From Planctomycetaceae bacterium UBA4732 (GTDB lineage Bacteria > Planctomycetota > Planctomycetia > Gemmatales > Gemmataceae): DNA of 14,850 nt. Numbering within the stretch: the first letter of the stretch is position 1; the number at the start of each line of letters is the position of its first letter. The DNA is taken from assembly GCA_002404095.1 (NCBI GenBank), contig DHJA01000093.1, positions 89,096 to 103,945 of the forward strand. Direction: 5' to 3'. The position numbers and the translations under genes were made by a program. Positions 8,772-14,387 of the stretch are shown here, in pieces. The notes under the pieces were generated by a model. That model was not told where the DNA came from and did not search any database. It saw only the letters and a list, made by a program, of their open reading frames with translations.

Positions 8772-9854
8772 ATGAACAGCACGCGGAGGTTGGCGGCCGC
8801 CGGCGTATGGGCCATCCTGGTTCTCGCCGGTTGCCGGCAGGCACAGGATCCGCCCCAGATCGGCGTAACCCTGGCGGGAATGGAGGGCCGCATCGCCGGG
8901 CCTTCCACGCACAAGAACCTGACGGTCTTCCTCATCGATTCGTCTGAACAGGACGGGCGTGACTTCCTCACGCTGGACGAAGGGCTTACAAAGGGTCTGG
9001 TTAAGGTCTCGGAGAACGAGCAAGAGCAAGTCGGGGAGCTAAGGATCGACAACCAGAGCGACCGGCCCCTCTATCTGCAAGAGGGAGAGCGCTTGCAAGG
9101 CGGCAAGCAGGACCGCACCATCATCGCCAGCATGGTGGTCCCGCCCCGGAGCGGCTGGACGCCACTTCGGTCGTTCTGCGTCGAACACAACCGCTGGACG
9201 GCGGGCGTGCGCGGCCAGGGATTCGGATTCGTCGCCAACGCCGCCCTGGCGCCGAAAAGCGTCCGCGGAGAGGCGAAAATCGACGGCAGCCAGGAGGGCG
9301 TCTGGAGATGCGTCGCCGTGCAGAAGGCGAACGCCTATACCTTTTGCGGCTCCTCAAACAAAAACTCCAGCCTCAACGAAATGCTGGATTCCCCCGCGGT
9401 CCAGACGATTTCGGAGGAGTACGCGGACGCCCTGGCAGGGCTGGTGGACCAGGATCCCGACGCCGTGGGGGTGGTGTTGGCGGTCAACGGCCAACTCGAA
9501 GAGGCCGACGTGTATCCCAACCACCAGGTGCTACAGAAGCTCTACCCGCGTCTAATTCGGTCTTATGCGGTACAGGCCGAAATGCTGAAGAACATCGCGA
9601 AGGAGACGAAGGTCGTTTCGACTTCGGACGTAGGCCGACTGCTTGAGGACGGCGCGGAGCAGTCGAAGCGCGAGGACAAGGTGAACGCCCACAATACCCT
9701 CACGATCCGCACACTGGAGGGAAACCGATACCAATGTGCGACCGAGTACGACGGAAAGGTGGTACACTGGCAGGTCATGAAGAAAAACGGGGCGGTCGTC
9801 GCGGCGCGCGGCGGCCGTTCGGATCGCAGGGATGTTTTGGGTAGCGACTGGTAA
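8772..9854 (+). CDS. ARPP-1-like lipoprotein
   Basis: A 360-aa protein. The ATG at 8772 is preceded by AGAGG with 6-nt spacing and opens a lipoprotein signal peptide: Arg at 5-6, a hydrophobic core, and lipobox LAGC with Cys21. Residues about 49-250 match what I know of the ARPP-1 domain family (Pfam domain of unknown function): FLTLDEGLTKGLVKV (65-79), a VGELRIDNQSDRPLYL strand pair, the signature EGERLQGGKQDR (104-115) and CVEHNRW (136-142). No enzymatic mechanism is established for this domain as far as I know. Export to the membrane by the lipobox is predicted; ARPP-1 domains are more familiar to me without a signal peptide, so the lipoprotein form is notable. A membrane protein gene follows after 21 nt, suggesting one operon. 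Family assignment is from recalled motifs and was not searched. Confidence 0.82.
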   Translation: MNSTRRLAAAGVWAILVLAGCRQAQDPPQIGVTLAGMEGRIAGPSTHKNLTVFLIDSSEQDGRDFLTLDEGLTKGLVKVSENEQEQVGELRIDNQSDRPLYLQEGERLQGGKQDRTIIASMVVPPRSGWTPLRSFCVEHNRWTAGVRGQGFGFVANAALAPKSVRGEAKIDGSQEGVWRCVAVQKANAYTFCGSSNKNSSLNEMLDSPAVQTISEEYADALAGLVDQDPDAVGVVLAVNGQLEEADVYPNHQVLQKLYPRLIRSYAVQAEMLKNIAKETKVVSTSDVGRLLEDGAEQSKREDKVNAHNTLTIRTLEGNRYQCATEYDGKVVHWQVMKKNGAVVAARGGRSDRRDVLGSDW

Positions 9855-9875
9855 CGCAGAGACTAGAACGGCGCC

Positions 9876-10568
9876 GTGAGCGCGGGTCAAGGCCCGGCCG
9901 TCCTGTTCATGGCGGGCCTCAACGGGGTGGGGTGGCGCCTCGATTGGTCGAGTCTGGATTACTGGTCCTTCGCCACCGGCGCACGCGACTACAACGCGAG
10001 GCACTGGTGGTCGCTCGCCGCCGTGGTGATGGGTACGGCCCTATTCGGCATCGGCGTGGCCCGAAGACTCCGGACGCGTCGGGTCTGGCCGGTCCTGCAG
10101 GCGTTGCTGGTTCTCACCGCTTTGGCGGCCTATTATCACTGGTGCGTCCGGGATCCCTGGACTCACGCTATCGGCCAAACCTGGAATCAGTTCAAATTGT
10201 GCAAGTGGTCTTACGCGCTGATCGTCGCCGCGCAGGCCGCCGGATTGCACTATGTGTTGAGGTTAGGCGTCTTTCGCCGAAAGTTGCCCAATCGGTTCGC
10301 CATGGCCGCGAGCGGACGGGCCGTTTTCCTCCCGTCGGCGCGGCCGGCGTCGTGGGGCGGCGTCCTCCTCGGCGCCGCCTGGCTGACCCTCCTTGTCGCA
10401 TCGACGTCCGCCCCCTGGAGTCACGCCAAATTCATGGCGGCCTACTACCAGCGCTTAATGGATTCCAAGACCCCGCTTAGCTCGGCCCGCTCCCTTCAGA
10501 ACCGCGTTGAGCTGCTCGGCGCGCCCTCGCTCTATTTCATTCCGGGTGTGCGTCTTTTACTTGGGTGA
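9876..10568 (+). CDS. Four-helix integral membrane protein, unknown function
   Basis: A 230-aa protein from a GTG start at 9876, 21 nt after the ARPP-1-like gene and in the same frame. No clear ribosome site is seen; translation may be coupled to the upstream gene. Hydrophobic helices are predicted at about 45-62 (WSLAAVVMGTALFGIGVA), 70-88, 111-129 and 160-178 (WGGVLLGAAWLTLLVAST). It is rich in Trp, Arg and Ala, with basic loops after helices 1 and 3 (ARRLRTRR, FRRKLPNR) that should face the cytoplasm. I recognise no family. The position suggests it works with the lipoprotein. Its TGA overlaps a GTG at 10565 that could start the next gene. Confidence 0.72.
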   Translation: MSAGQGPAVLFMAGLNGVGWRLDWSSLDYWSFATGARDYNARHWWSLAAVVMGTALFGIGVARRLRTRRVWPVLQALLVLTALAAYYHWCVRDPWTHAIGQTWNQFKLCKWSYALIVAAQAAGLHYVLRLGVFRRKLPNRFAMAASGRAVFLPSARPASWGGVLLGAAWLTLLVASTSAPWSHAKFMAAYYQRLMDSKTPLSSARSLQNRVELLGAPSLYFIPGVRLLLG

Positions 10569-11389
10569 CTTTTACGTTGGGTGCCATGCTTTCGCGGCCC
10601 TGTTCTGAACATAGACAGCAGCAAGGCCGCCGCGAAAGCATGTCTACCTCGCGCGGCAGACATGCTTTCGCGGCGGCGGTTCCTGGGATTTCTCGCCTCG
10701 ACGGGGGCCGCGAAAGCATGGCACCCGATTTACTCTGTGGACTGCGGAGACGAGAAGAATTTTCCACCCAAGTATCAGATGCACACCCTCTCATTCCCCA
10801 GGCCGACGTGAATCCTGTTCACTTTGATTTTATTCAATATCTTCTTTATCCACTCAAAGTTACCACGAGTGGGGCGGGGCGCGATTCCGAACCTCCCATT
10901 AACGGCGCGGTCGGCCTTATGGTCGGCGCGCCGCCGTTCACTCCTTCGCAAGAGGCTCTTCCTTGCGGCCTATTCGCGGTGGACCTACGGAAGCCCTTCG
11001 TGATGGAGGTTGGGTCTTCAAGGCGCCTGGAGCGGAACGCCGCGGGCGAAGCGTTCGCCAAGCTCGGTTCGGAGGCGGTGACGGTGGAGTTCTGGGCCCC
11101 TCGCGCGGGAGAAGGGACATTGTCGTTCGATTGCGGGACCGACCCAAGCTTGCCGGAGGCGCTGACGGGTCGTGTGTGGGCGTCGGAGGAGAACGGGCAG
11201 GAGCTGGAAGCGGCGGTTGAAGTCGGTCCTGGGACGTTGGTGTCTTTGCCGATCACCGCCCGCGCTGGCGTCAACCTTCTGAAACGGCGCTGCGGCGACG
11301 GACTGGGGCAGCCTCGGAAGGGGGCGCCGCGGCCTACCTTGCTGTATGTGATGCACCTCCGTTTCGCCTATTCCGGGGGAACGCCCTGA
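10565..11389 (+). CDS. Hypothetical protein, 5' end disrupted or mis-framed
   Basis: The open frame is 274 codons from GTG 10565, which overlaps the previous stop by four bases (GTGA). The first 55 codons consist of palindromic repeat DNA and do not look like protein. From about 10805 to the TGA at 11389, codon use is GC3-rich and protein-like (for example GLFAVDLRKPFVMEVGSS and EAVTVEFWAPRAGEGTL), so this part is probably a real coding region of unknown family. Between 10662 and 10808 a different frame carries the better codon use and a Tat-type signal peptide (separate entry), so the original gene may have started at 10662 and lost one base near 10805. A downstream ATG at 10919 is another possible start. 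There are no recognisable domains. Confidence 0.5.
   Translation: MTFTLGAMLSRPCSEHRQQQGRRESMSTSRGRHAFAAAVPGISRLDGGRESMAPDLLCGLRRREEFSTQVSDAHPLIPQADVNPVHFDFIQYLLYPLKVTTSGAGRDSEPPINGAVGLMVGAPPFTPSQEALPCGLFAVDLRKPFVMEVGSSRRLERNAAGEAFAKLGSEAVTVEFWAPRAGEGTLSFDCGTDPSLPEALTGRVWASEENGQELEAAVEVGPGTLVSLPITARAGVNLLKRRCGDGLGQPRKGAPRPTLLYVMHLRFAYSGGTP
10579..10726. repeat. Nested palindrome cluster: four alternating copies of a 14-bp unit
   Basis: CATGCTTTCGCGGC occurs at 10585-10598 (+), 10629-10642 (-), 10661-10674 (+) and 10707-10720 (-). The inner pair forms a perfect 20-bp stem (10626-10645 with 10658-10677, 12-nt loop). The outer pair forms a perfect 22-bp stem (10579-10600 with 10705-10726). Alternating orientation with nested stems resembles a BIME/REP cluster. 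It lies at the junction of two genes and overlaps the start of the next open frame. Confidence 0.85.
10662..10811 (+). pseudogene. Tat-signal-like start of a gene, interrupted by a frameshift
   Basis: An ATG at 10662 opens a 49-codon frame beginning MLSRRRFLGFLASTGAAKAW, a textbook twin-arginine signal (S-R-R-R-F-L then a hydrophobic stretch) of the kind common on planctomycete secreted proteins. The frame ends at TGA 10809-10811. Over 10735-10808 its third-position GC is clearly higher than in the overlapping 10565 frame; after about 10805 the 10565 frame is better. A one-base deletion near 10805 would explain the switch, making 10662-11389 one exported protein originally. The signal is partly encoded by the palindrome unit, so chance is not excluded. 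Confidence 0.45.
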
Positions 11390-11407
11390 TACTTTTCAGG
11401 GGGAACG

Positions 11408-11477
11408 GGCGCCCAGGGGCCAGCCGTTAGGCGAAAAATGCTTCGAGTCCCTGACGACACTCGTCGGTCAGCCGCGC
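11408..11477 (-). pseudogene. Duplicated 3' end of the enoyl-CoA hydratase gene
   Basis: About 70 nt are roughly 90% identical to 13609-13679, the last codons of the enoyl-CoA hydratase. On the minus strand it reads RLTDECRQGLEAFFA and then TAA where the intact gene has a Lys codon, followed by diverged sequence. Homology stops abruptly at 11478, next to the lipoprotein remnant. It is a direct repeat of the intact gene end and brackets the DUF1559 cassette region. Confidence 0.85.
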
Positions 11478-11479
11478 CA

Positions 11480-11524
11480 TTACTTGGTTACCGTCCCTTT
11501 GGCGATATCGATAGTAATTTTCTT
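11480..11524 (-). pseudogene. Remnant tail of a second cassette lipoprotein gene
   Basis: On the minus strand it encodes KKITIDIAKGTVTK then TAA, against KKITIDVSKGTVTK in the intact lipoprotein ending at 11769. Three of the five differing codons are synonymous, so this came from a diverged paralogue under selection for protein sequence, not from a recent copy. The rest of the gene is absent. Confidence 0.82.
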
Positions 11525-11531
11525 CCCCGCC

Positions 11532-11757
11532 CGTCAACGGCGGACGGAACCGGGTACGTTAAAGACTATCTAAGGATCTTTCGCGGATGAAGATAAGAGA
11601 GCGAGCCCGACAGAGCAACCATCCAGGCCGATCCCCGAACTTCAGATCGACCACCGAGCGTTCAATCGTTACGGAAGAAAGTCGATCTGTTGGATTGAGA
11701 GTAAGGCGCCGCGCCGGGCTTGTCAATAGGCCGCTCGCATTTTGACTCCATTTGTTT
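11532..11757 (-). repeat. Orphan copy of the DUF1559 cassette promoter and leader
   Basis: This aligns over about 225 nt with 13341-13562, with roughly 80-85% identity by eye and two 2-nt gaps. It keeps the promoter and the CAGATCGAC/GTCGATCTG inverted repeat, but no DUF1559 gene follows; only the lipoprotein tail remnant lies downstream. Together with 11408-11524 this accounts for the otherwise gene-free stretch 11390-11768. Confidence 0.88.
11698..11726 (-). promoter_or_regulatory. Orphan sigma70-type promoter
   Basis: On the minus strand: TTGACA (11726-11721), a 17-nt spacer, then TACTCT (11703-11698). The -35 box matches consensus and both boxes sit at the same places as in the intact cassette. 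A transcript would run through the remnants towards 11389, antisense to the plus-strand gene ending there. Confidence 0.65.
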
Positions 11758-11768
11758 GGGGCGCGCCG

Positions 11769-12215
11769 TTACTTGGTTACCGTACCTTTACTGACATCGA
11801 TAGTGATCTTCTTCCCTGCGTCGCCGGCCTCAATCACACAGTCCTTCTGGTTGATCAGCGCGAACTGCGAGTTGAGTGTTTCTATCCTGTTAAGGCTGTC
11901 CGGGTCTGAACTCTCGGTACTAACGCTGAGTTTGACCTTGTACGTTCCCGGCGGAATGCCGCTCCCTTTTGGTCCCGTCACCGCGAAAGAGCCGTCGGTG
12001 CTGTTGACCGCGGCGCCGAGGGATTGCTCCTTGCCATCGGCGTCCTTGCCGATGAAGGAAAGACTAAGCATTTGTCCCGTCGGGGGAACGAAAGGCTTGC
12101 CGTCCTTGACGAGCTGGCCTTCGACCTTCACGCCTGGGCTGCCGCAGCCGACAAAGAGGAAGGCGGCGCAGGCCATGAGGAGGCCGCCGCGGCTGAAACA
12201 GAGAAGCCGACGCAT
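11769..12215 (-). CDS. Small lipoprotein of the DUF1559 cassette
   Basis: A 148-aa protein from the ATG at 12215, with AGGAG about 10 nt upstream. In-frame codons further up to 12368 run through a palindrome and are rejected. The signal peptide starts MRRLLCFSRGGLL, has a hydrophobic core, and ends in lipobox FVGC followed by Gly. The mature part reads VKVEGQLVKDGKPF ... DGSFAVTGPKGSGIPPGTYKVKLSV, a pattern of small beta-sandwich (carboxypeptidase-regulatory or transthyretin-like) lipoproteins that often follow DUF1559 genes in planctomycetes. It probably sits on the outside of a membrane; function unknown. It follows the DUF1559 gene on the same strand with a 124-bp gap holding a strong palindrome, so its expression may depend on read-through from the promoter at 13531-13503. 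Confidence 0.85.
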   Translation of the reverse strand: MRRLLCFSRGGLLMACAAFLFVGCGSPGVKVEGQLVKDGKPFVPPTGQMLSLSFIGKDADGKEQSLGAAVNSTDGSFAVTGPKGSGIPPGTYKVKLSVSTESSDPDSLNRIETLNSQFALINQKDCVIEAGDAGKKITIDVSKGTVTK

Positions 12216-12261
12216 AGAATTCTTGCTCCTGGGAAACAAACGATTGAGACAATAAGAATCT

Positions 12262-12328
12262 GTTCCAGAAGGGGGCGAGGAGACCTCGCCCCTACCGTAG
12301 GGGCGGGGTCTCCCCGCCCTTCTGGAAC
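12262..12328. repeat. Nested GC-rich palindrome between DUF1559 and lipoprotein genes
   Basis: Arms 12262-12295 and 12297-12328 pair over almost their full length (GTTCCAGAAGGG outermost, CGCCCCTAC innermost), with two mismatches and a 2-nt bulge. Each arm is also a small hairpin by itself (GGCGAGG-AGA-CCTCGCC and GGCGGGG-TCT-CCCCGCC), so it can switch between one long and two short hairpins. It has no T-tract. It may be a mobile palindromic repeat, or act as an attenuator or mRNA stabiliser within the cassette. Confidence 0.75.
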
Positions 12329-12339
12329 GGAAGCGCCGA

Positions 12340-12954
12340 TCACGGCGGCGATACCGGTTCGCCGCCATTATAAGTCGATAACTGGCGATAGAGGGTCAGA
12401 TCAATGCTGTCGGTAATGAACTGCACGTGGCCGTCGCCCATACCGAAATTGGCGCCGTTGGTGTGATTGCTGCGGAAGGAGTAGATGTCCGGCCAATCGG
12501 AGGTGTTGCCGAAGCCCGGTTGGCCGGCCCGCTTCGCATTGTCCAACGGGATGGCGCAGGTGCCGACGGCGTTGTTGCTATACGGCCACGAACACCATCG
12601 ATTCAGCGCGGGCATGTCCTCGCCGATCATGAATGTGTTGGCGAGTCCGTCGCCATTGGTGATGATGGCCATCGTTAAGGGGCCGTGGCCGCCGGTGCCT
12701 GGCACCCCGTCGGTGCGGTAGAAGATGCCGTCGCCTGCGTCGAGGCCGTTGCTGTTGCCAGTCGGGTTATAGGTGAAAGAGCCCCAGGCCCAGTTGTCGC
12801 CGCAGACGCCTTTGTAGTTCGTCTGGCCGACAGGAGTACTCCCAAGGTCGGCGGCGTTGGTTCGGGGTTGGCCGTTGGCCGCGGCGTCGGAGGGACACAG
12901 GAAGGTCTTGACGGGTAAGGCAATCGCCGCGAGTACCGCCGCGTTTTGGTTCAA
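12340..12954 (-). CDS. DUF1559 protein, C-terminal part (after frameshift)
   Basis: This holds the C-terminal two thirds of a DUF1559 (SBP_bac_10-type, prepilin-like) protein. Visible landmarks are VKTFLCPSD, GQTNYKGVCGDNWAWG, a central GEDMPALNRWCSWPYSN, YSFRSNHTNGANFGMGDGHVQF and the terminal LYRQLSTYNGGE, all typical of the family in order. It is out of frame with the N-terminal part. The nominal start at 12954 is a TTG with no ribosome site, so it is probably not translated alone. With the N-terminal part the total is about 317 aa, a normal family length, so a one-base event near 12964 is the only visible damage. Confidence 0.85.
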   Translation of the reverse strand: MNQNAAVLAAIALPVKTFLCPSDAAANGQPRTNAADLGSTPVGQTNYKGVCGDNWAWGSFTYNPTGNSNGLDAGDGIFYRTDGVPGTGGHGPLTMAIITNGDGLANTFMIGEDMPALNRWCSWPYSNNAVGTCAIPLDNAKRAGQPGFGNTSDWPDIYSFRSNHTNGANFGMGDGHVQFITDSIDLTLYRQLSTYNGGEPVSPP

Positions 12955-12970
12955 TTTGTTAGAAAGGGAC
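12955..12970 (-). other. Frameshift site in the DUF1559 gene
   Basis: The N-terminal frame reads GTC CCT TTC TAA and stops at 12961-12959, while the frame with family-typical sequence continues as TCT AAC AAA TTG. Removing one base in the CCCTTTC run joins DNVP to [11 protein letters not shown]. Possible causes are a real mutation, a homopolymer-type assembly error, or (less likely) recoding. Confidence 0.75.
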
Positions 12971-13291
12971 GTTATCTATCCCTAGCTGGTTGTAGATGGT
13001 GCCTTGCTCGACGTAGGGCAGGATTCTCGCCAGCCAACTCCAGTTCGCTCCGCTCATGTTGTAGGTGGCGGTCGGCCCATTGCTGGGAAACTTGTTGTTG
13101 GCGTCGTGGTAGGAGTGCGTGGCGATGGCCAGCTGTTTGAGGTTGTTGGAGCACGACATCCGTGCGGCGGCTTCGCGGACTTTCTGGACGGCGGGCAGCA
13201 ACAGGCCGATGAGGATGGCGATGATGGCGATCACCACCAACAACTCGATCAGCGTGAAGCCGGCCCTCCGGCGCGAGCGGACCAGAACCAT
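12959..13291 (-). CDS. DUF1559 protein, N-terminal prepilin-like part (frameshifted)
   Basis: The start is the ATG at 13291, with GGAGG 7 nt upstream. The product begins [20 protein letters not shown]: a type IV prepilin signal with the cleavage site after Gly (G-FTLIE) and the conserved Glu5, followed by a long hydrophobic helix ([27 protein letters not shown]), then [21 protein letters not shown] and [13 protein letters not shown], all DUF1559 hallmarks. Such proteins are processed by prepilin peptidase and are highly multiplied in planctomycete genomes; their role (pseudopilin or surface-related) is not settled. The frame ends after 110 codons at TAA 12961-12959, and the rest of the family sequence continues in another frame at 12954. 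It is the first gene of a promoter-leader-DUF1559-lipoprotein cassette. Confidence 0.88.
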   Translation of the reverse strand: MVLVRSRRRAGFTLIELLVVIAIIAILIGLLLPAVQKVREAAARMSCSNNLKQLAIATHSYHDANNKFPSNGPTATYNMSGANWSWLARILPYVEQGTIYNQLGIDNVPF

Positions 13292-13297
13292 GAGAGA

Positions 13298-13303
13298 CCC
13301 TCC
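13298..13303 (-). promoter_or_regulatory. Strong ribosome binding site of the DUF1559 gene
   Basis: GGAGGG on the minus strand with 7 nt between GGAGG and the ATG at 13291. It decides the start and shows that the open frame upstream to 13531 is untranslated leader. Confidence 0.8.
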
Positions 13304-13340
13304 GAAAAAGAGATGGGAATGACGACGCGACCGGCACATC

Positions 13341-13562
13341 CGTCTACGGCGGACGCAACCGGGTACGTTAACGACTTTGAGATTCTTTCGCGGATGGATA
13401 AGAGAATGACACCGACGGAGAAACCATCCGAGCCGATCCGCGAACTTCAGATCGACTACCAAGCGTTCAATGGTCAGAGAAGAAAGTCGATCTGTTGGGA
13501 TGAGAATAAGGCGCCGCAATGGGTTTGTCAATAGGCGGCTCCCATTTTGTCTTCATTTGTTT
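13341..13562 (-). promoter_or_regulatory. DUF1559 cassette leader region (intact copy)
   Basis: Promoter plus about 200 nt of 5' leader of the DUF1559 gene, duplicated at 11532-11757. The leader contains CAGATCGAC (13448-13456) and GTCGATCTG (13486-13494), a 9-bp inverted repeat with a 29-nt loop preserved in both copies. An open frame runs through it, but base differences between the copies are mostly non-synonymous in that frame, so conservation looks like RNA or DNA function. This accounts for most of the gene-free stretch 13292-13595. Confidence 0.75.
13503..13531 (-). promoter_or_regulatory. Sigma70-type promoter of the DUF1559 cassette
   Basis: On the minus strand: TTGACA (13531-13526), a 17-nt spacer, then TATTCT (13508-13503). 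The -35 box is consensus and spacing is optimal. The predicted transcription start is near 13496, leaving a leader of about 205 nt before the ATG at 13291. The arrangement is kept in the second copy at 11726-11698. Confidence 0.8.
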
Positions 13563-13595
13563 TACTGGAACATAGCGGACGCTCGACGCGCCCGA

Positions 13596-14387
13596 TTACG
13601 TCCCTTCAGGCGCCCACGGCGCCGGCCGTTTGGCGAAAAATGCTTCCAGCCCCTGCCGACACTCGTCGGTCAGCCGCGGCGCGGCGCTTGCCTGGGCCGT
13701 CTCTTCAACCGAACCACTCTGACGCGAAAAGCGATGCAACAACTCCTTGGTGCGCGCCAGGGCGGCCGGCCCGCCCTCGGCCAGCGACCGCGCCCATTGC
13801 AGGGCCGTCTCCATCAAGCGGTCGGCCGGCGCGACGGCGTTGACGAAGCCGACTCGTTGAGCTTCCTCGGCGCCGATTAGCTCGCCGGTCAGGAGCAGAT
13901 AACGGGCCGTGCGTTCGCCGACGTGACGCAGCAAGTGCGGCATCACCATTGCCGCCACCAGTCCGCGGCGCACTTCCGGATAGCCGAACCGGGCCTCTGG
14001 CACAGAAACGGCCAGATCGCACACCGAAACCAACCCCGCGCCGCCGGCCACTGCCGTGCCATTGATAGCGGCGATTGTCGGCTTGGCGGAAGTGTAAACG
14101 CGATCATAAAGGTTCGCCAAACGCAGCGCGTCGTCCCAGATGGGACTTTCCTCTCTTTGCGGAGTTAAAGATTCTTGTAACTCCGCCAAATCCATACCGG
14201 CGCAGAAAGATGATCCCGCGCTGGTGACAATGACGCATCGGACGGCGCCGTCATCGACGGCACGGGCGAAAGAGTCCGACAGGGCGGCGATGAGCGCCCG
14301 GCTCAGCGCGTTGCGCCGATCCGGCCGGTTGAGCGTGAGGACCGCCGCCGGCGACCGTACTTCGTAGAGGACCAGATCGGCGCTCAT
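13596..14387 (-). CDS. Enoyl-CoA hydratase/isomerase family protein (methylglutaconyl-CoA hydratase-like)
   Basis: A 263-aa crotonase-fold protein of normal family length; such enzymes hydrate or isomerise enoyl-CoA thioesters in the cytoplasm. Family motifs are LNRPDRRNALS (19-29), the first oxyanion-hole segment SSFCAGMDLAEL (59-70), and the second, NGTAVAGGAGLVSVCDLAV. At the two catalytic Glu positions of classical hydratase, the first is Gly (in GGAGL) and the second Glu is kept (FGYPEVRRG). As I recall, this one-Glu pattern and the text GERTARYLLLTGELI fit LiuC/AtuE-type methylglutaconyl or isohexenyl-glutaconyl-CoA hydratases; the exact substrate is inferred. Its ATG overlaps the upstream TGA by four bases (ATGA), so translation is coupled to the AtuA-like gene. 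Its last codons are duplicated at 11408-11477. Confidence 0.9.
   Translation of the reverse strand: MSADLVLYEVRSPAAVLTLNRPDRRNALSRALIAALSDSFARAVDDGAVRCVIVTSAGSSFCAGMDLAELQESLTPQREESPIWDDALRLANLYDRVYTSAKPTIAAINGTAVAGGAGLVSVCDLAVSVPEARFGYPEVRRGLVAAMVMPHLLRHVGERTARYLLLTGELIGAEEAQRVGFVNAVAPADRLMETALQWARSLAEGGPAALARTKELLHRFSRQSGSVEETAQASAAPRLTDECRQGLEAFFAKRPAPWAPEGT

Noticed and set aside
10537..10794. Minus-strand open frame through the palindrome cluster
   Set aside because: Palindromes give similar peptides on both strands; there is no ribosome site or independent coding signal.
12955..12970. Programmed +1 frameshift like prfB
   Set aside because: The P-site tRNA for UUC would re-pair badly with UCU and no well-spaced internal Shine-Dalgarno is seen; mutation or sequence error is simpler.
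13292..13531. N-terminal extension of the DUF1559 frame up to 13531
   Set aside because: It covers the promoter and leader, and the second copy accumulates non-synonymous changes and stops; a strong ribosome site and the prepilin signal fix the start at 13291.
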